64,000 nucleotides of DNA from Malania oleifera (GCF_029873635.1 NC_080419.1:77670931-77734930), one strand, 5' to 3'; shown: positions 1 through 13,674, counted from the stretch's first letter. Translations and numbers: made by a program. Notes: generated by a model not told the origin, from the letters alone.

Positions 1-1279
1 AAAGATATATATATATATATATATACACATTAAGTACTCAAGGATTCAAGTAAGATTTATTGTTTCTTCAAAAGTATTGATCAAAAGAGATTATGTGAAG
101 AAACATAAGCTTTACTCTCCAAAAATATTTTTCAAGATGAATATATAAATGAGAGTAAATGATCTAAGATGATTAACATGAATGCCCAAATAAAAATACT
201 CTTTTGAAGAGAATTTTCAAGGAATGATTAAGAGAGTAAGAGAGAGTAAAAAAAATTTGCCCCAACAAAAAGATTTTTGCAAAATAAAATTTATGGGGGA
301 ACTTTGATTAGAGATTTGCCCAAAATATTTGAGAGAAAAATTTTGCTAATCAAAGTTACTAATTGAAGTTATTTGAGGGATATTTATAAACTCTAGGAAA
401 ATTTTGACCGTTGGGGACACGCACGGTATTTTGGAAATGTTTAATTACGAAATTAATTACATTTTAGCACTTAAAAAATTTCCAACCCAAGAGGTTCGGT
501 CGGATGACCTTCAGCATCGGTCGATTGAACAGACACAACAATTTTGAATTTTGGGACAGGTTCGGTTGGCTATGGATGGTAGCTAATCAGCTGGCCAAGG
601 CGATTTCCCAAGCCTTCGTAGGTTCGGTCGCCCGGGAAAAGGTTTGGTCTGCCAGTTCTCAAGGGTCGGTCGCCCAAGGCATTTTTGAGCAAAGGATGGT
701 CGACCGGGGTAAGTAGAAAGGTCAAACTTCATTGGTTGGTCGATCGTGGAAGCTATGTTCAAATTAAGGTCGGTCAACCAAGGCTTTAGTCAACTATTTG
801 ACTTCTAGCCTACAAAGCATTCGGTCAACTGTGGTGATTTTAAAAATCAATGGGTCAGTCGATCGGGACTATTTAATTCACTTTAGTCCTAATTTTTTAC
901 CCTAACCAATTAGTTATTAAGAAAAAGTTCTTCTATGAAAAGTGTTGGTTCCTAGGGTTTGTCTACAACCTTTGATTCCCTACAGTTAGTCTATGGTGTT
1001 GTATGAGCATTCAAATCATATCATACAAGATGTATGCATTATTACAAACCAAATATGAAAACTAAATGGTAATACAATAGACACAAATATGTCTTCTTCT
1101 TTTGCTCCTATATCTTCCATGGAATGCGCCAAGAGTATAATCTTCAGGTTCCTCCTGGCTTCCATGTCCCTTGTCCTTATGTGTGAGTTGAAACATTACC
1201 TGTTCAAGCACTAAATACACACATAAGAAACTTGTGTTTTATCAACATCAAAATAGGGATTGGACTCAAAAAGCCAATA
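1..1279 (-). mobile_element. Partial long LTR (family S, copy 1) inside the Copia-A 3' LTR
   Basis: The stretch resembles the two complete LTRs at 19061-20932 and 23658-25871. It shares the A/T-rich part with a TATA-like TATTTATAAA (about 381-390), then the array of GGTCGACC-type motifs, then a tail reading ATCAAAATAGGGATTGG. It ends near 1279, where Copia-A LTR sequence begins. The other end lies outside the window. By the order of TATA box and array the LTR is read on the minus strand. No coding sequence belongs to it; short open frames here are chance. Confidence 0.6.
497..860 (-). repeat. Array of GGTCGACC-type near-palindromes in LTR family S
   Basis: About ten imperfect copies of a GGTTCGGTCGACCGG-like unit are spaced 20-45 bases apart. 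Many copies have CG changed to TG or CA. The array lies about 100 bases upstream, in LTR sense, of the TATA-like box at 381-390, so it sits in the U3 promoter region. Confidence 0.7.
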
Positions 1280-1480
1280 GTTTTCATCAATGGTTTTATC
1301 AAACCATCGATGGTTTAATACCAAGACTGAAATCGTTGACGATTTCAAGCAAACCATCGATGATTTTCTCCCGAGGGTAAATTGTCAACGATTTCTTCCT
1401 ACGGCCCAGCTTCCATATTCTTGCTCACCATGCTTTCCTTATGCATGTGCTCCACTCAATATGAGTCATATACTCTAACA
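1280..1480 (-). mobile_element. Copia-A 3' LTR remnant
   Basis: The segment matches the end of the LTR at 27411-27995: CCATCGATGGTTTAATACC, the CTCCCGAGGGTAAA block, and a final CATACTCTAACA against CATACTCCAACA. A polypurine tract on the minus strand (1481-1500) directly adjoins, as expected for the 3' LTR of a minus-strand element. The rest of this LTR is displaced by the inserted family S LTR. Confidence 0.75.
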
Positions 1481-2595
1481 ATATCCACCTTGGAAAATAT
1501 TTACACCTTAGAAGAAATATGAAAGCATAACTCACAGCTCCACCTAGGACGGTAAGTTGTGATGCCTCCCATCTAGCAAGTAGAGACGATGATCAAGACC
1601 AAGCAATGCTTAAACTTGTCCATGATAACATGCTTTGTTAACATATCTGCCACATTCTCATACGTGTCAACTTTTTCAAGCAGTAGTTTACCAGAAGCAA
1701 CCAATTCCCTGATCCTATGAAACCGTACATCTATGTGCTTGGTCCTCGCATGATACACTTGGTTCTTTGCCAAATAGATGACAGTCTAACTATCACAATG
1801 CAACTGAACTCCACCTTACTGAATGCCCAGCTCCTTGACCAATCCTGTAAGCCACAACGCTTCCTCGGCAGCCCCAAACACTACCATATACTCTAATTTA
1901 GTTGTAGATAAAGCAACAAGTGACTGCATTATGGACCTTCAACAAATAGGCCCTTCTGCAAGGGTGAATATGTACCCTTCGGTAGACCTTCTGTCATCCA
2001 AGTCCCCTACATAGTCAATATTCACGTATCCTACCACTAAACATAATGCCATAGTCTGTAATAGCCCTCAAGTATCTGAAAATTCACTTAACTATATCCC
2101 AATACTGTCGACCTAGATTCGAAAAGAACTTGCTCACCGCACTGATAGCTTGTGCCAGGTCCGATCTCGTACAAACCATAACATAAATTAAACACATTAC
2201 TGCACTAGCATAAGAGACCTTTGACATGTCACAAATATCATCATCCATCTTTGGGCATTGGGCAATAGATAACCTAAAATGGTTCGCTATCGGTGTACTC
2301 ATCGGTTTTGCATTAACCATGCTAAACCTCTCTAACACCTTCTCCATGTAGCTACCCTAAGATACCACAATATCCCTGAAGCTCTGTCCCTATGAATCTC
2401 CATCCCAAGAATCTTCTTGGCTGCACCCAAATCCTTCATGTCCAACTCTTCACTCAACATAGTATTTAACTGATTTACCTCAGTCATATCTTTCGTAGCA
2501 ATCATCATGTCATCAACATAAAGCAACATTAAAATGAGTTAACCGTCTTTAGGGCTGTTCACAAATCTGTAGAAATTATACTCACATCTTATATA
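1481..2595 (-). mobile_element. Copia-A fossil: RNase H and end of reverse transcriptase
   Basis: Minus-strand frames show the Copia RNase H end (HARTKHIDVRFHRIRELV and VADMLTKHV near 1573-1773) and the reverse transcriptase region with LLYVDDMMIA (about 2490-2530) and DMKDLGAAKKILGMEI (about 2385-2440). The piece is broken in several places. It stops at the Gypsy insertion at 2601, and the same gene resumes beyond it at 11744. Confidence 0.85.
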
Positions 2596-2600
2596 CCCAA
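2596..2600. repeat. Target-site duplication CCCAA (left)
   Basis: CCCAA precedes the Gypsy element here and follows it at 11739-11743. The 5-base exact match is the usual Gypsy target duplication and fixes both ends of the element. Confidence 0.85.
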
Positions 2601-4193
2601 TGTAACGACCCACTATTTAACTAGGGTTTTATATATATTTATAATGCTCTGATACCTACTAGATCAAATCAATCCATCAACCTAAGCAGTAAGAAGTGGA
2701 ATTCATATAAACACAGCCAAGAAAAATATACAATACTAGAGTGCTAAAAGGTTCCTCAAAATATACATATATGAATGCTTCCCAAAATACCCTCAATCGG
2801 GTTAGGGCTATACATAAATACTCTAAAAAATACTCACTCTATTAGCAAGGTAGTACTGAAGCCCCTCTATCTACGAGCTTGATCTGCTCGCCTACCTGGA
2901 TCACTTGAAAAATGTTAAAGTAATGGGATGAGCCAACGCTCAGTAAGATGAAATATGTTATTGCTAGTGTGTGGCGAATAAGTTACAATACTGAGAAGAT
3001 CTGTTTCTATATAAACACATATAATTGAATCTGAAAATATAGTACAAATAATATAACAACCATCATCTCATGTTGCTTAACATAACTGTATTTTTAAATT
3101 TCTATACATAATACTTCTACTATACATAAGTACGCCCTCTATTATTGTAAAACTATATATACATATAATAATAACTGAAAACTTACCCAGATGGTTGTAT
3201 GTCATGATTTAACCCCTCATGACAGGGTTGTGTAGCTTGAAGGCGGGATCTACCCTGGCTGGCTGACCAGGATAAACCACTATACTCCATCAGTCTGATT
3301 ATCCCTCCTCAACCTATATCTGATGGGGAGCCTATCCGCTCCTGGGCATTTGATCGACCTATAAACCACGTATTATCTGAATAGGTGGTTGCACTCTATA
3401 CTGAATATAGGTAACTGATATATGTAATATATTATTTTTACTGTGGTTTCTAAAATAACCATAACCCTATAGAATTTATTTGAAATTCTAAATAAACTGA
3501 CTAAAAATATAATTTCTGCATAACTGAACTGTTGTCTAAACATTTGTATATTGGGGTGTTATGGTATTGATAAACATGTTATTCTGAGATTACTGAAAAT
3601 GCATATTTCTGAGTATACTGTACACTGAAAAATTCGTCATTCTATAACATGCAAATATCATGGTATTTCTGTTAATAACTATAACCATGGTATTCACAAA
3701 TTCTATAAATGTAGTACTATTCTGTTATCAACTCAAGCCACACAAATAAATATTAATATTATCAAGTTCTGGAAACTGTAAATATATATATATATATAAT
3801 CTGAATAATAATTTGATAAAACATATAGTTCGTAGTGAAATCGTAAAAGGGTTTCCTAGCATAGCATGTTTCTCTTACCTGATTCCTGCTAAAATCTCTC
3901 TACTATAAAGGGTCCTACACTCACAGGGTTCTCCACTCAACACCTTAAAAACCATATATCCCAGAACAAAACATCATTATTTTTACGTCTACTACATTTC
4001 CTACAACTGCTACTAAACCAAATTTTGCTTAAAAGACCTTACCCTGAATTTGGGATGAAATGCAACTTCATCTGACCTACCATAAGCTTTAGTAAACTTG
4101 AATAGAACTTCCCCAGGAGCATCGTGGTGGCCTCAGATTGTTGATCTGACAAACGACGAGGCCGAAATTGAAGAGAGATAGAGGTGGAGCCAT

Positions 4194-4256
<63 letters not shown>

Positions 4257-4688
4257 TGAATTTCTGTTTGTTTTTTGTGTAAAAATCCAACTTTCAGCTA
4301 TTTATAGAGTCGGATTTGTCGACGAGACATGTCACCACGTCGACGAGTTCTGTAGAAAGTTCGTCGATGAACCTGCACCCTCATCGATGAATTTCAGACT
4401 TCCAAAAATCCTTTCTCGATATCGTCTCGTTGACAAAACTTGTCTTCGTCGACGAGGCCCTCTTATACCATTGTCAACAAATCTCCTGTGTTTGTCGATG
4501 AGGCCCTCTTATACCATTGTCAACAAATCTCCTATGTTCGTTGACGAGGACCTAATAAATTCTCCTAGTTACATCCCAAAGTGCAACGCCATTTGCGTTC
4601 GTCGATGAAGTCGACTGCTTCCTTCTGTTCCTGTTTCCATTTCTACCTCTTTTATTATTTAAATACCATTATTCTTCGAGGTGTTACG
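2601..4688 (-). repeat. 3' LTR of the Tekay-like Gypsy
   Basis: This LTR pairs with 9720-11738 over almost its whole length, starting at GCTCTGATACCTACTAG and ending with the TTATTTAAATACCATTAT block. It contains a long GA run, a TATA-like box on the minus strand (CTATTTATAG region near 4299) and a group of TCGTCGACGAG-like motifs between about 4316 and 4610. A purine tract on the minus strand follows at 4689-4702. Confidence 0.9.
4196..4253. repeat. (GA)n microsatellite
   Basis: A nearly pure run of GA lies in the transcribed part of the left Gypsy LTR. The other LTR of the same element has only a short GAGAGAGAG at the same place, so the run expanded after insertion or contracted in the partner. 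Confidence 0.95.
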
Positions 4689-4948
4689 TTCTCCTCTCCT
4701 TATAAAATTTCGTCCTCAAAATTTACTATTCATATAGCTCATCATCCCTTAAGGGCAAAATGATCTACTTATTTTATTACCTACCCTCACTTATGGCGGA
4801 GGAATACCGTGGTTACATAGGTAGTTTTGAGAGATTAAAATTATAAAAGAAAATTCCCCCAAAACCAAAATACATGATCTTATACTCTACATTACAATTA
4901 CATTGTACAAAACAAAATTATCACTACTTTAATTACACATCACTGCTA

Positions 4949-7900
4949 TTACCCACTAAACAAGTGGGGGTATTTCTGTCTAATTTCATCTTCAAGCTCC
5001 CACGAGGCTTCTTCTACCGTGTGATTCTTCCATAGGACTTTTACTAGTGGAATTTTCTTACTGCGCAATTCCTGTTCTTTTCTATCTAAGATCTGTATTA
5101 GAGCTTCTTCGTATGCTAGATCACCACTAAGTTCCAATTCTGCATAGCTGATGATATGGGAAGGATCTGGGACGTATTTCCTTAACATAGAGACATGAAA
5201 CACGTCGTGAATCCTGAATAGAGATGGCAGTAAAGCCAGCAGATAGGCAACTAACTCAATCTTCTCGATTATTTCAAATGGGCCAATGAATCTAGAGCTC
5301 ACTTTACCCTTCTTCCCAAACCTCATAATTCCCTTCTATGGTGCAATTTTCAGAAATACATGATCACCCACTTCAAATTCCAGTTCCCGACAGTGAGTAT
5401 CCATGTAGCTTTTCTGCTGACTCTGTGATGCACTGATTTGATCTCAAATGAGTCTGACTTTATCGTACGTCTGCTGAACTATCTCTGGCCCCAAAACTCG
5501 TCTCTCACTTAACTCACTCCAGTGTAAAGGAGAACGACACTTCCTACCATAAAGTGCTTCATAAGGAGTCATGCCTATGCTAGCCTAATAGCTGTTGTTG
5601 TAAGCAAATTCCACCAATGGCATATACTGAGTCCAGCTACCCCCAAAATCCAACACACACACTCGCAACATATCCTCAAGCACCTGAATAATTCTCTCTG
5701 TCACCGTCTGTCTAAGGATGGAATGCGGTGCTGAATGTTGACTGAGTCCCCAATGCCTCCTGCAAACTTCTCCAGAACCGCAATGTAAAATGTGGATCAC
5801 AATCCGAGACTATAGATACCGGCACTCCATGAGGTTGAAAAATCTCCTGTATGTAAATCTTTTCTAACCTGTTCATAGGGTAGCTAATCTTAGTGGGTAG
5901 AAAGTGCGATGTCTTCGTCAACCTATCAACAATTATCTAGATGGCATTCTGACAATGCGGCGCCGGCGGTAACCCAATGACAAAATCCATGGATACATGG
6001 TCCCACTTCCATTCAGGAATGAAAAGTGGCTGCAACTGACCTGCCAGCCTCTAGTGCTCAGCCTTAACCTGCTGGCACGTCAAGTACTGCTGTACAAATT
6101 TTGTTATTTCCCTCTTCATGCCACTCCACTAGACATACTCCTGCAGATCCCTATACATTTTCATACTTCCAGGATGAACAGTGTATAAAGATCTATGTGC
6201 CTACTCTAAAATCGTCCTACTGATGCTGTCATCTGCAGGCACACACAATCTGGTGCGAAATCTCAAAGCTTCATCATCAGAAATGCTAAATTCTTCTCTC
6301 TAGCCATCCTGTATTCTAGCTATCACTTTTGCCAATTCTGGATCATTCCCTTGAGCGACTTTAATCCTTTCATATAGTGTAGGTTGTACAACCAGACTGG
6401 CAATAAGTGCTTGAGGATCATCTGCTACTAATTCCACACCAAGTCTTTCCAAGTCCATTTGAATTGGGTGCTGAACCACTGCAGCTAGCTGTACAGTATC
6501 TTCTGATTTATGGCTCAAAGCATCAGCCACCACATTTGCTTTACCTGGGTGGTAATTGATGGTGTAGTCATAATCTTTGATGAGTTCCAACCATCTCCTC
6601 TTACGCATATTCAACTATTTCTGTGTGAAGATGTACTTTAGGCTCTTGTGATCATAAAATATTTCACATTTCTCACCATATAAGTAATGTCTCCAGATCT
6701 TCAGTGCATATACAACCGCAACCAATTATAGGTCGTGAGTAGGTTAGTTCTTTTCATATTCTTTTAACTGCCTGGATGCATATGCCACCATCCTACCATG
6801 CTGCATCAGTACACACCCGAGTCCTCTCAAAGACGCGTCACTGTAGATCACATACCCATCACCTCCTAATGGAATCGTCAGTACTGGTGCAGTGACAAGC
6901 CGCTACTTTAATTCCTAAAAACTCTGTTCGCATTCTTCATCCCACACAAACGTGGAATTTTTTCTAGTCAACCGCGTGAGAGGTCCCAACAAAGCCAAAA
7001 ACTTCTCAACAAACCGACGGTAATAACCTGCCAATCCCAAGAAACTTCTGACTTCCTGCATGTTCTTCAGCCTAACCCAATTCACCACCGCCTCAATCTT
7101 GCTAGGATCCACTAAAATACCATCTCCTAAGATCACATGGCCTAAAAATGCAACGTTCTCAAGCCAGAACTCGCACTTACTAAACTTGGAATAGAGTTTC
7201 TCTTCCTAGAGTGTCTGTATAACCTGTCTTAAATGCACCTCATGATCCTCAAAACTCCTTGAGTACACTAGTATATCATCAATAAAAACTACTACAAACT
7301 AATCTAAATACTGATGAAAAATTCTATTCATCAAGTCCATGAACACAGTTAGGGCGTTCGTTAAACCAAATGGCATAATGAGGAATTCATAGTGCCCATA
7401 CCTAGTCCTGAAAGTTGTCTTTGCAACGTCCTCTTCCTTTACTCTCACCTGATGATAACCTGATCTGAGGTCAATCTTGGAATACACCCATATACCCTAG
7501 AGCTGATCAAACAAATTGTCTATACAGGGTAGAGGATATTTATTATTAATAGTAACCTTGTTGATTTATCTGTAATCAATACACATCCTCATAAACCCGT
7601 CTTTCTTCTTTACAAACAACACTGAAGCTCCCTATGGCGATACATTGAGTTGTATAAATCCCTTATTCATCAAGTCTTGCAACTGATTCTTCAATTCTCC
7701 TAATTCAGCTAGAGTCATACGATAAGGAACCTTAGAGATTGGCGCTGTCCCTGGAGGCAAATCTATAAAAAAATTCCACCTCACATTTGGGAGGCAACCC
7801 TAGTAGCTCCTCTGGGAAAACATCCGGAAACTCTCGTACGACCGGGGTACTGTCAAGCTTTGATTCATTCTCTAATGCTTCCTTTAAAAAAGCCAAAAAC

Positions 7901-9318
7901 CCCTTACTTCCATCTTGGAGTAATCTGCTTACCTATATAGCTGATACTATTTGCAACGGAGCATGTACACGCGAACCAACAAACCCGAATTCTTGCTCAC
8001 TAGGGGGTCTAAAAACTACTTCTTTCTAATGATAATCAATACTTACATGATTAGTTTCCAACCAATACATGCCCAGTATTACATCAAACCCACACATCTC
8101 AAACATAATCAGGTCTGTTGGTAGCACTTTCCCCTGAATTTTTATAGGATACCCTTTGAGCACCCTTTGACACCTCAACATTGACCGAGATGGTGTAGCT
8201 ACTAGCAATTCTCTATCTAATAACTAAGTCTCACTTGTAGATAATTTAACATACGATGTAGAGACAAAGGAATGAGTAGCACATGAATCAAATAAAATAA
8301 TAATGGAATGTGATAAAACAATAAATGTACCTGTCACCACATCTATAGCAGCCTTAGCATCACCCGGCGTCAATGCGTAAACCCTCGCCAGGGCCACATT
8401 CCTCCGGTATCCACCACGAGGTGCCTGATATCCCCCCTGATAGGGCCTAGGAGCTAGGACCTGGTCTGGCGGACCTAGGCATGCACGTGCCATGTGGCTA
8501 GGTCTCCCACAATAGTAACATACACCTCTCCCTGCTAGGCACTCCCCTAAATGACGTCTCCCACATGTCTGACATATCGGGACATTCGGCACACCCTAAT
8601 TCCCACGAGGTCCTGTCATTTACCTCTGATCTCCCCTATCATGACCTCCTCTCCATGGACCCCTATTAAAGCCAACTTGAAAACCCTGAGGCGCAAGCCT
8701 CTTCCTCTGACTCTAAGCCGCTATACCCCTCTGTATACCACTCTCAATGATCGCAGCTCTATCAACAACCTCCATAAATGTCTGAGCTCTGAAGCCAATC
8801 ACTTGTTTAAACAAATTCTGCCTTAGTCCCTCTTCAAACTTCCTTGCCTTTTTCTCTTCATCAGGTGCTAGATGTGGAGCAAAACGCGACAACTCGATAA
8901 ACCGATCCACAAACTGAGATACGGTCATCTGCCCCTATACCAGATGCATAAACTCAACTACCTTCACACTTCGAATGATAGCAGGGAAATACCGCTCGAA
9001 GAATAGCTCCTTGAATCGGTCCCATGTCACTGGTACTGGAACCAGCCTCTACTCCTCTATCAATCGCGCTGATCTCCACCAGCACTTCGTTTCTTTTGTC
9101 AGCTTAAATGCTGCAAATACTACCTTCTGCTCATCCGAATAGGGAAGCACTGCTAACATCTTTTCGATGTCCTGGACCCAATTCTTAGCTACAATTGGGT
9201 CATCTCCTCCAACAAAGGATGGGGGCTTCATCCGCGTAAACTGCTCGATCGAACAGCCACGCTCCCCAGAGCTCCTAGCCATCTCAGCCATCACCTGCTG
9301 AGTGATGCTGCGTAGCAC
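4949..9318 (-). mobile_element. Tekay-like Gypsy gag-pol region (fossil)
   Basis: Read on the minus strand, gag lies at about 9318-8600. A CCHC zinc knuckle (CYYCGRPSHMARAC) lies near 8500, and a protease DSxATHSF motif follows near 8270. Reverse transcriptase is at about 7490-6900 ([20 protein letters not shown]) and RNase H at about 6900-6300 ([11 protein letters not shown]). Integrase occupies about 6290-5340. The final frame (4949-5326) contains HDVFHVSMLRKYVPD and a chromodomain (VLWKNHTVEEASWELE). The region is interrupted by many breaks and is treated as a fossil. Confidence 0.9.
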
Positions 9319-9703
9319 AGCATCTGTATCTCATCCACCTATGCTCAAAGGTCCTGGCCTGTCTCCCCCAACATTCGTACCACTGCTTCCTCGGTCCATC
9401 CTGAAAAATAAGAACACACTTAAGAACCTTATCTTCTACACAGACCCTATCTATTTCATTCCACTCAAATCACATATTTACCATTAACTACTTCCCCAAT
9501 CTTAACTCAAAATCTAGTTATGCCACCTAGACACACGATCTGACGACAATTTACTATGGTTTTTTTGAAATGGTCACCCCAAGAAAAAAACAGAAACCAC
9601 CATGGAAATCCTATATCCAGACAACCGAACAAACCTCAAATCCTTTCCTATACTCTGGTATTGCATCCGCTGCACTCTAAAGTCTACAGAACTTAGCAAC
9701 CTA

Positions 9704-9716
9704 GGTTCTGATACCA
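9704..9716 (-). other. Primer-binding site of the Tekay-like Gypsy
   Basis: The minus strand reads TGGTATCAGAACC three bases inside the 5' LTR. It is the usual complement of the initiator tRNA-Met 3' end used by most plant LTR elements, and it fixes the direction of the element. Confidence 0.8.
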
Positions 9717-9719
9717 AAT

Positions 9720-11738
9720 TGTAATGACCTGCTCTGATACCTACTAGATCAAACAAATCCATCAACCTAAGCAGCAAGAAGCGAAATTCATATAAACACA
9801 ACCAAGAAAAATATACAATACCAGAGTGCTAAAAGGTTCCTTAAAATATACATATATGACTACTTCCCAAAATACCCTCAACCGGACTAGGGCTATACAT
9901 AAATACTCTAAAAAATACTCACTTTGTTGGCAGGGTAGTACTGAAGCCCCTCTATCTGCGAGCCTGATCTGCTCGCCTACCTGGATCACTTGAAAAATGT
10001 TAAAATAATGGGATGAGCCAACGCTCAATAAGACGAAATATGTTATTGCTAGTGTGTGGCGAATGAGTTACAATACTGAGAAGATCTGTTTCTATATAAA
10101 CACATATAACTTAATCTAAAAATATAGTACAAATAATATAACAACCATCATCCCATGTTGCTTAACATAATTGTATTTTTAGGTTTCTATACATAATACT
10201 TCTACTATACCTAAGTACGCCCTTTGTTACTGTAAAACTGTATATACATATAATAATAACTGAAAACTTCCCTAGATGGTTGTATGTCATGATTTAACCG
10301 CTCATGACAGGGTTATGCGGCTCGAAGGCGGGATCTTCCCTGGCTGGCCGACCAGCATAAACCACTATACTCCATCAGTTTGATCAGCTATCCCCAACCC
10401 ATATCTGATGGTGAGCCTATCCGCTCTTAGGCATTTGATCGACCTACATACCACGTATTATCTGAATAGGTGGTTGCACTCTATACTGAATATCTGTATA
10501 TAGCAACAGTACCGTGCTCTACTATCTGATCCATCAGGGTCTGATATTATATAGGCAACTAATATCTATAATATATTATTTTTACTGTGGTTTCTAAAAC
10601 AACCATAATCCCATAGAATTTATCTGAAATTCTAAATAAACTGATTGAAAATTTGATTTCTATATAACTGAACTACTGTCTGAATATCTGTATATGGGGG
10701 CGTTATGGTAATGATAAACATGTTATTTTGAGATTACTGAAAATGCATATTTTTGAGTATACTGTACACTGAAAAATTCGTCATTCTATAACATGCAAAT
10801 ATCATGGTATTTTTGTTAATAACTATAACCATGGTAATCACAAATTTTATAAATATAGTACTATTATGTTATCAACTCAAGCCACACAAATAAATATTAA
10901 TATTATCAAGTTCTGGAAACTATAAATATATATATATAATCTGAATAATAATTTGATAAAACATATAGTTCGTAGTGAAATCGTAAAAGGGTTTCCTAGC
11001 ATAGCATATTTCCTTTACCTGATTCCTGCTAAAATCTCCCTACTATGAAGGGTCCTACACTCACAAGGTTCTCCACTCAACACCCTGAAAACCATATGTC
11101 CCAGAACAAAACATCATATTTCTACGTCTACTACATTTCTTACAACTGCTACTAAACCAAAATTTTCTTAAAAGACCTTACCCTGAATTTAGGATGAAAT
11201 CCAACTTTGTCCCACCGATGATCCGCTCTGACAAACTTGAAGAGAACTTCTCCAGGAGCGTTGTGGTAGCCTCAGATCATCGATCCGACTAACGATAGGG
11301 CTGAAATCGAAAAGAGATGGAGGTGGAGCAATAGAAGAGAGAGAGGGAGTGAATTTCTGTATGTTTTCTGCGTAAAAATCCAACTTTAAGCTATTTATAG
11401 AGTTAGATTCATAGACGAGACACGTCACCTCATCGATGAGTCCTGTAGAAAGTTCACCGATGAACCTGCACCCTCGTCGACGAATTTCAAACTTCCAAAA
11501 ATCCTTTCTCGGTTTCTTCTCGTTGACGAAACTTGTCTTCATCGATGAGGCCCTCTTGTATCCTTGTTGATGAATCCCATGTGTTCATCGACGAGGACCT
11601 GATAAATTCTCCTAGTCATTACATCCCAAAGTGCAACGTCGTTCACGTTCGTCAACAGAGTCGGCTGCCTCCTTCTGTTCCTATTTCCATTTCTACATCT
11701 TTTCTTATTTAAATACCATTATTTTTCGGGACATTACA
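9720..11738 (-). repeat. 5' LTR of the Tekay-like Gypsy
   Basis: Partner of 2601-4688. It carries an extra block around 10495-10560 absent from the other LTR and lacks the long GA expansion. TATA-like CTATTTATAG is at 11391-11400, followed by a group of TCGTCGACGAA-like motifs at about 11410-11660. Confidence 0.9.
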
Positions 11739-11743
11739 CCCAA
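11739..11743. repeat. Target-site duplication CCCAA (right)
   Basis: Exact copy of 2596-2600, directly after the CATTACA terminus of the Gypsy element. Confidence 0.85.
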
Positions 11744-12459
11744 TCCGAATCATGTAAGAGTCAAACTGGTTGTACCACTACCTCGAAGATTGTTTGAGTC
11801 TATAAAATGATTTTTTTAATTTACAGACCAAGTACTTCTATCTAGGTTGATTGAACCCTTCTGACTAGACCATGTAAGTTAGCTTCTCCAAATCACCATG
11901 GAGAAACACTATCTTTACGTTCATTTGCTCCAAATGCATGCCAAAAATGCACCACCAATCCCAACACTACCTTAATGGAAGTGTGTCTGACTATAAGGGA
12001 GAAGATCTCATCATAATCAACTCCTTTCCTCTGTGAGTAACCTTTTCCCTCTAACCGAGTCTTAAACTTCTCTTATTCTTTTTCTAATACCACTTCTTTC
12101 TTCCTATACATCCACTTACATCCTATTATCCTCTTCCCTTATGAAAGCTCCAACCAACTCCCACATCTAGTTCTTATGCAATGACGCCATCTCCTCCATC
12201 ATAGCACGCATCCATATACTTTTCTCTCGAATGTGGACCTCCTCTTGAAAAGCAGTAGGATCCTTGTTAATAGTGCTAAGTGCATAAGACACTAGATCAT
12301 CAAATCTATACCTAGGTGGTGGCCTGATAATGCATCTGGGTTTATCTATAACTATACTACATTGCTACTAGTCTCCTGAGCTAGAACTCCCTACGTTATG
12401 CATATTGTCATCTCCACCTTGAGTGTTTAACTTCGTTTGCACCAAATGCTCATTGCTAT
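11744..12459 (-). mobile_element. Copia-A fossil: reverse transcriptase part
   Basis: This minus-strand segment continues Copia-A from the far side of the Gypsy insertion. It shows reverse transcriptase features (an FLHGDLE-like stretch near 11900, a YNQFDSYMIRIG-like end at 11744-11780) and, upstream in the gene, the linker between integrase and reverse transcriptase. It is broken in several places. Copia-B has inserted at 12460, and Copia-A resumes at 22982. Confidence 0.75.
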
Positions 12460-13658
12460 TGTTAGAGATTTATACTAAAAGACATGCTTTATGTAATCAG
12501 TTTTATTGTTCATTAATAACTCTAGTTATTCCATTTTAATGAGAATCTTTGTGAGCAATGTTTGTCTGACATTATCTATTTAAGGATTATGCATGTGTGT
12601 CTTTTATTCTATATAGTAGGTGATCTAGTGTGTGGAGTACGGCTTACACATAGAAGATTAGATCATCAATTCTTATAGAATATAAATTTATTATTCTTAA
12701 ATGAAATTTGACACACCATTGGAAGAACTGTAGCACAAGGTTTTAATAGGTCTATCTTAACTATGGGAAATGGTATAGTTCAAACTCCTTGTGCTAGTAC
12801 ACTTTGTGTGTATTGAACAGGACCTTCTTGGGATAATTTTTTTTATACTGACTATATAAAACAATTAATACCTCATGATTATTATGAGTGCTTATGCTTT
12901 TAATCCTGATATGATTATTGGACACGTGCGTGTAGTGTTTATTACTTTGATTTATAGAAGAGTGAGATTCTTTATGGGTCAATAAACTCACTGAGTTGGG
13001 TAATGACATTATGTGTATGGTGAATATTAATTATTGATGGAAACCACATCTCGGTATCGGGATTGATGATACCCCCTTGAGGAAGCTTATAAGTTTTGAT
13101 TGTGTCAAACTCTGCAAGTGGATTTTGAATCCGACACATCAAATAAGTTAAGCTATTAACGTAATTAAGGATTAATCCGAGTCGAATTAGGAATTCTTAA
13201 TTACATTGGAAGCCTTAGTCATATTTTCTTAGAGGTCCCTGCTATAGCCTATATACACACACTCTATTTAGCGGTAAGGGGAAGACGAAAATGCACTCAC
13301 AAAGGCAGACGTTTTCGTGAGAAGCAAACCCTAGCCGCTGCTGACGAGCGCACTCTCTGAGGAGCAAGGCATGTTCGAGGAATATAGTAGAAGATCCCTG
13401 GTCATCATCAAGAGTTCTTCTTCAATCTCGCAGATTTGGGAGTTCTTCTTCGTGCTTGTAGATTCGACATCAAACCAGAGAGATCTCGCATGTATGATCT
13501 TAATCACGTAATTAGGATTTGTAGTATCGAATTTTTATTGTGATCCGGGCTTGAAAGATCAAATTTTTGTTTAACCCAGGTATGCAAGATCATTTTTTTT
13601 TTGGTTATCCATATGCACTACAACCAGATCTTATGGCTATTCCGCAGCATGCCCCTTT
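12460..13658 (+). repeat. 5' LTR of Copia-B
   Basis: Starts TGTTAGAGATTTATAC and ends just before the primer site. It lacks a block of roughly 190 bases present in the 3' LTR (about 22295-22490). Confidence 0.85.
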
Positions 13659-13661
13659 AAT

Positions 13662-13674
13662 TGGTATTAGAGCC
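13662..13674 (+). other. Primer-binding site of Copia-B
   Basis: TGGTATTAGAGCC is one base from the usual TGGTATCAGAGCC complementary to initiator tRNA-Met, just inside the 5' LTR. This fixes Copia-B on the plus strand. Confidence 0.85.

Larger units (their letters stand above)
2601..11738 (-). mobile_element. Gypsy chromovirus fossil, Tekay/Del-like
   Basis: This full-length element is 9.1 kb and begins TGTAACG and ends CATTACA between CCCAA duplications. On the minus strand the order is 5' LTR (9720-11738), tRNA-Met-type primer site, gag, protease, reverse transcriptase, RNase H, integrase, chromodomain, purine tract and 3' LTR (2601-4688). The chromodomain and this domain order place it in the chromovirus branch of Gypsy; Tekay/Del is my best guess from the gag zinc knuckle and the long LTRs. 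The coding part has many breaks, so the element is not autonomous. In a stretch of about 400 bases compared by eye the two LTRs differ at about 7%, suggesting insertion a few million years ago. Confidence 0.9.

Noticed and set aside
4039-4608. Open frames on both strands rich in alternating Ser-Leu or Arg-Glu
   Set aside because: They are translations of the GA/CT microsatellite inside a Gypsy LTR, with no domain and no conservation in the partner LTR.
12460-12480. Copia-B start placed one family level higher, as an Ale or Bianca lineage element
   Set aside because: Lineage assignment needs a reverse transcriptase tree, and most of that domain is missing here.
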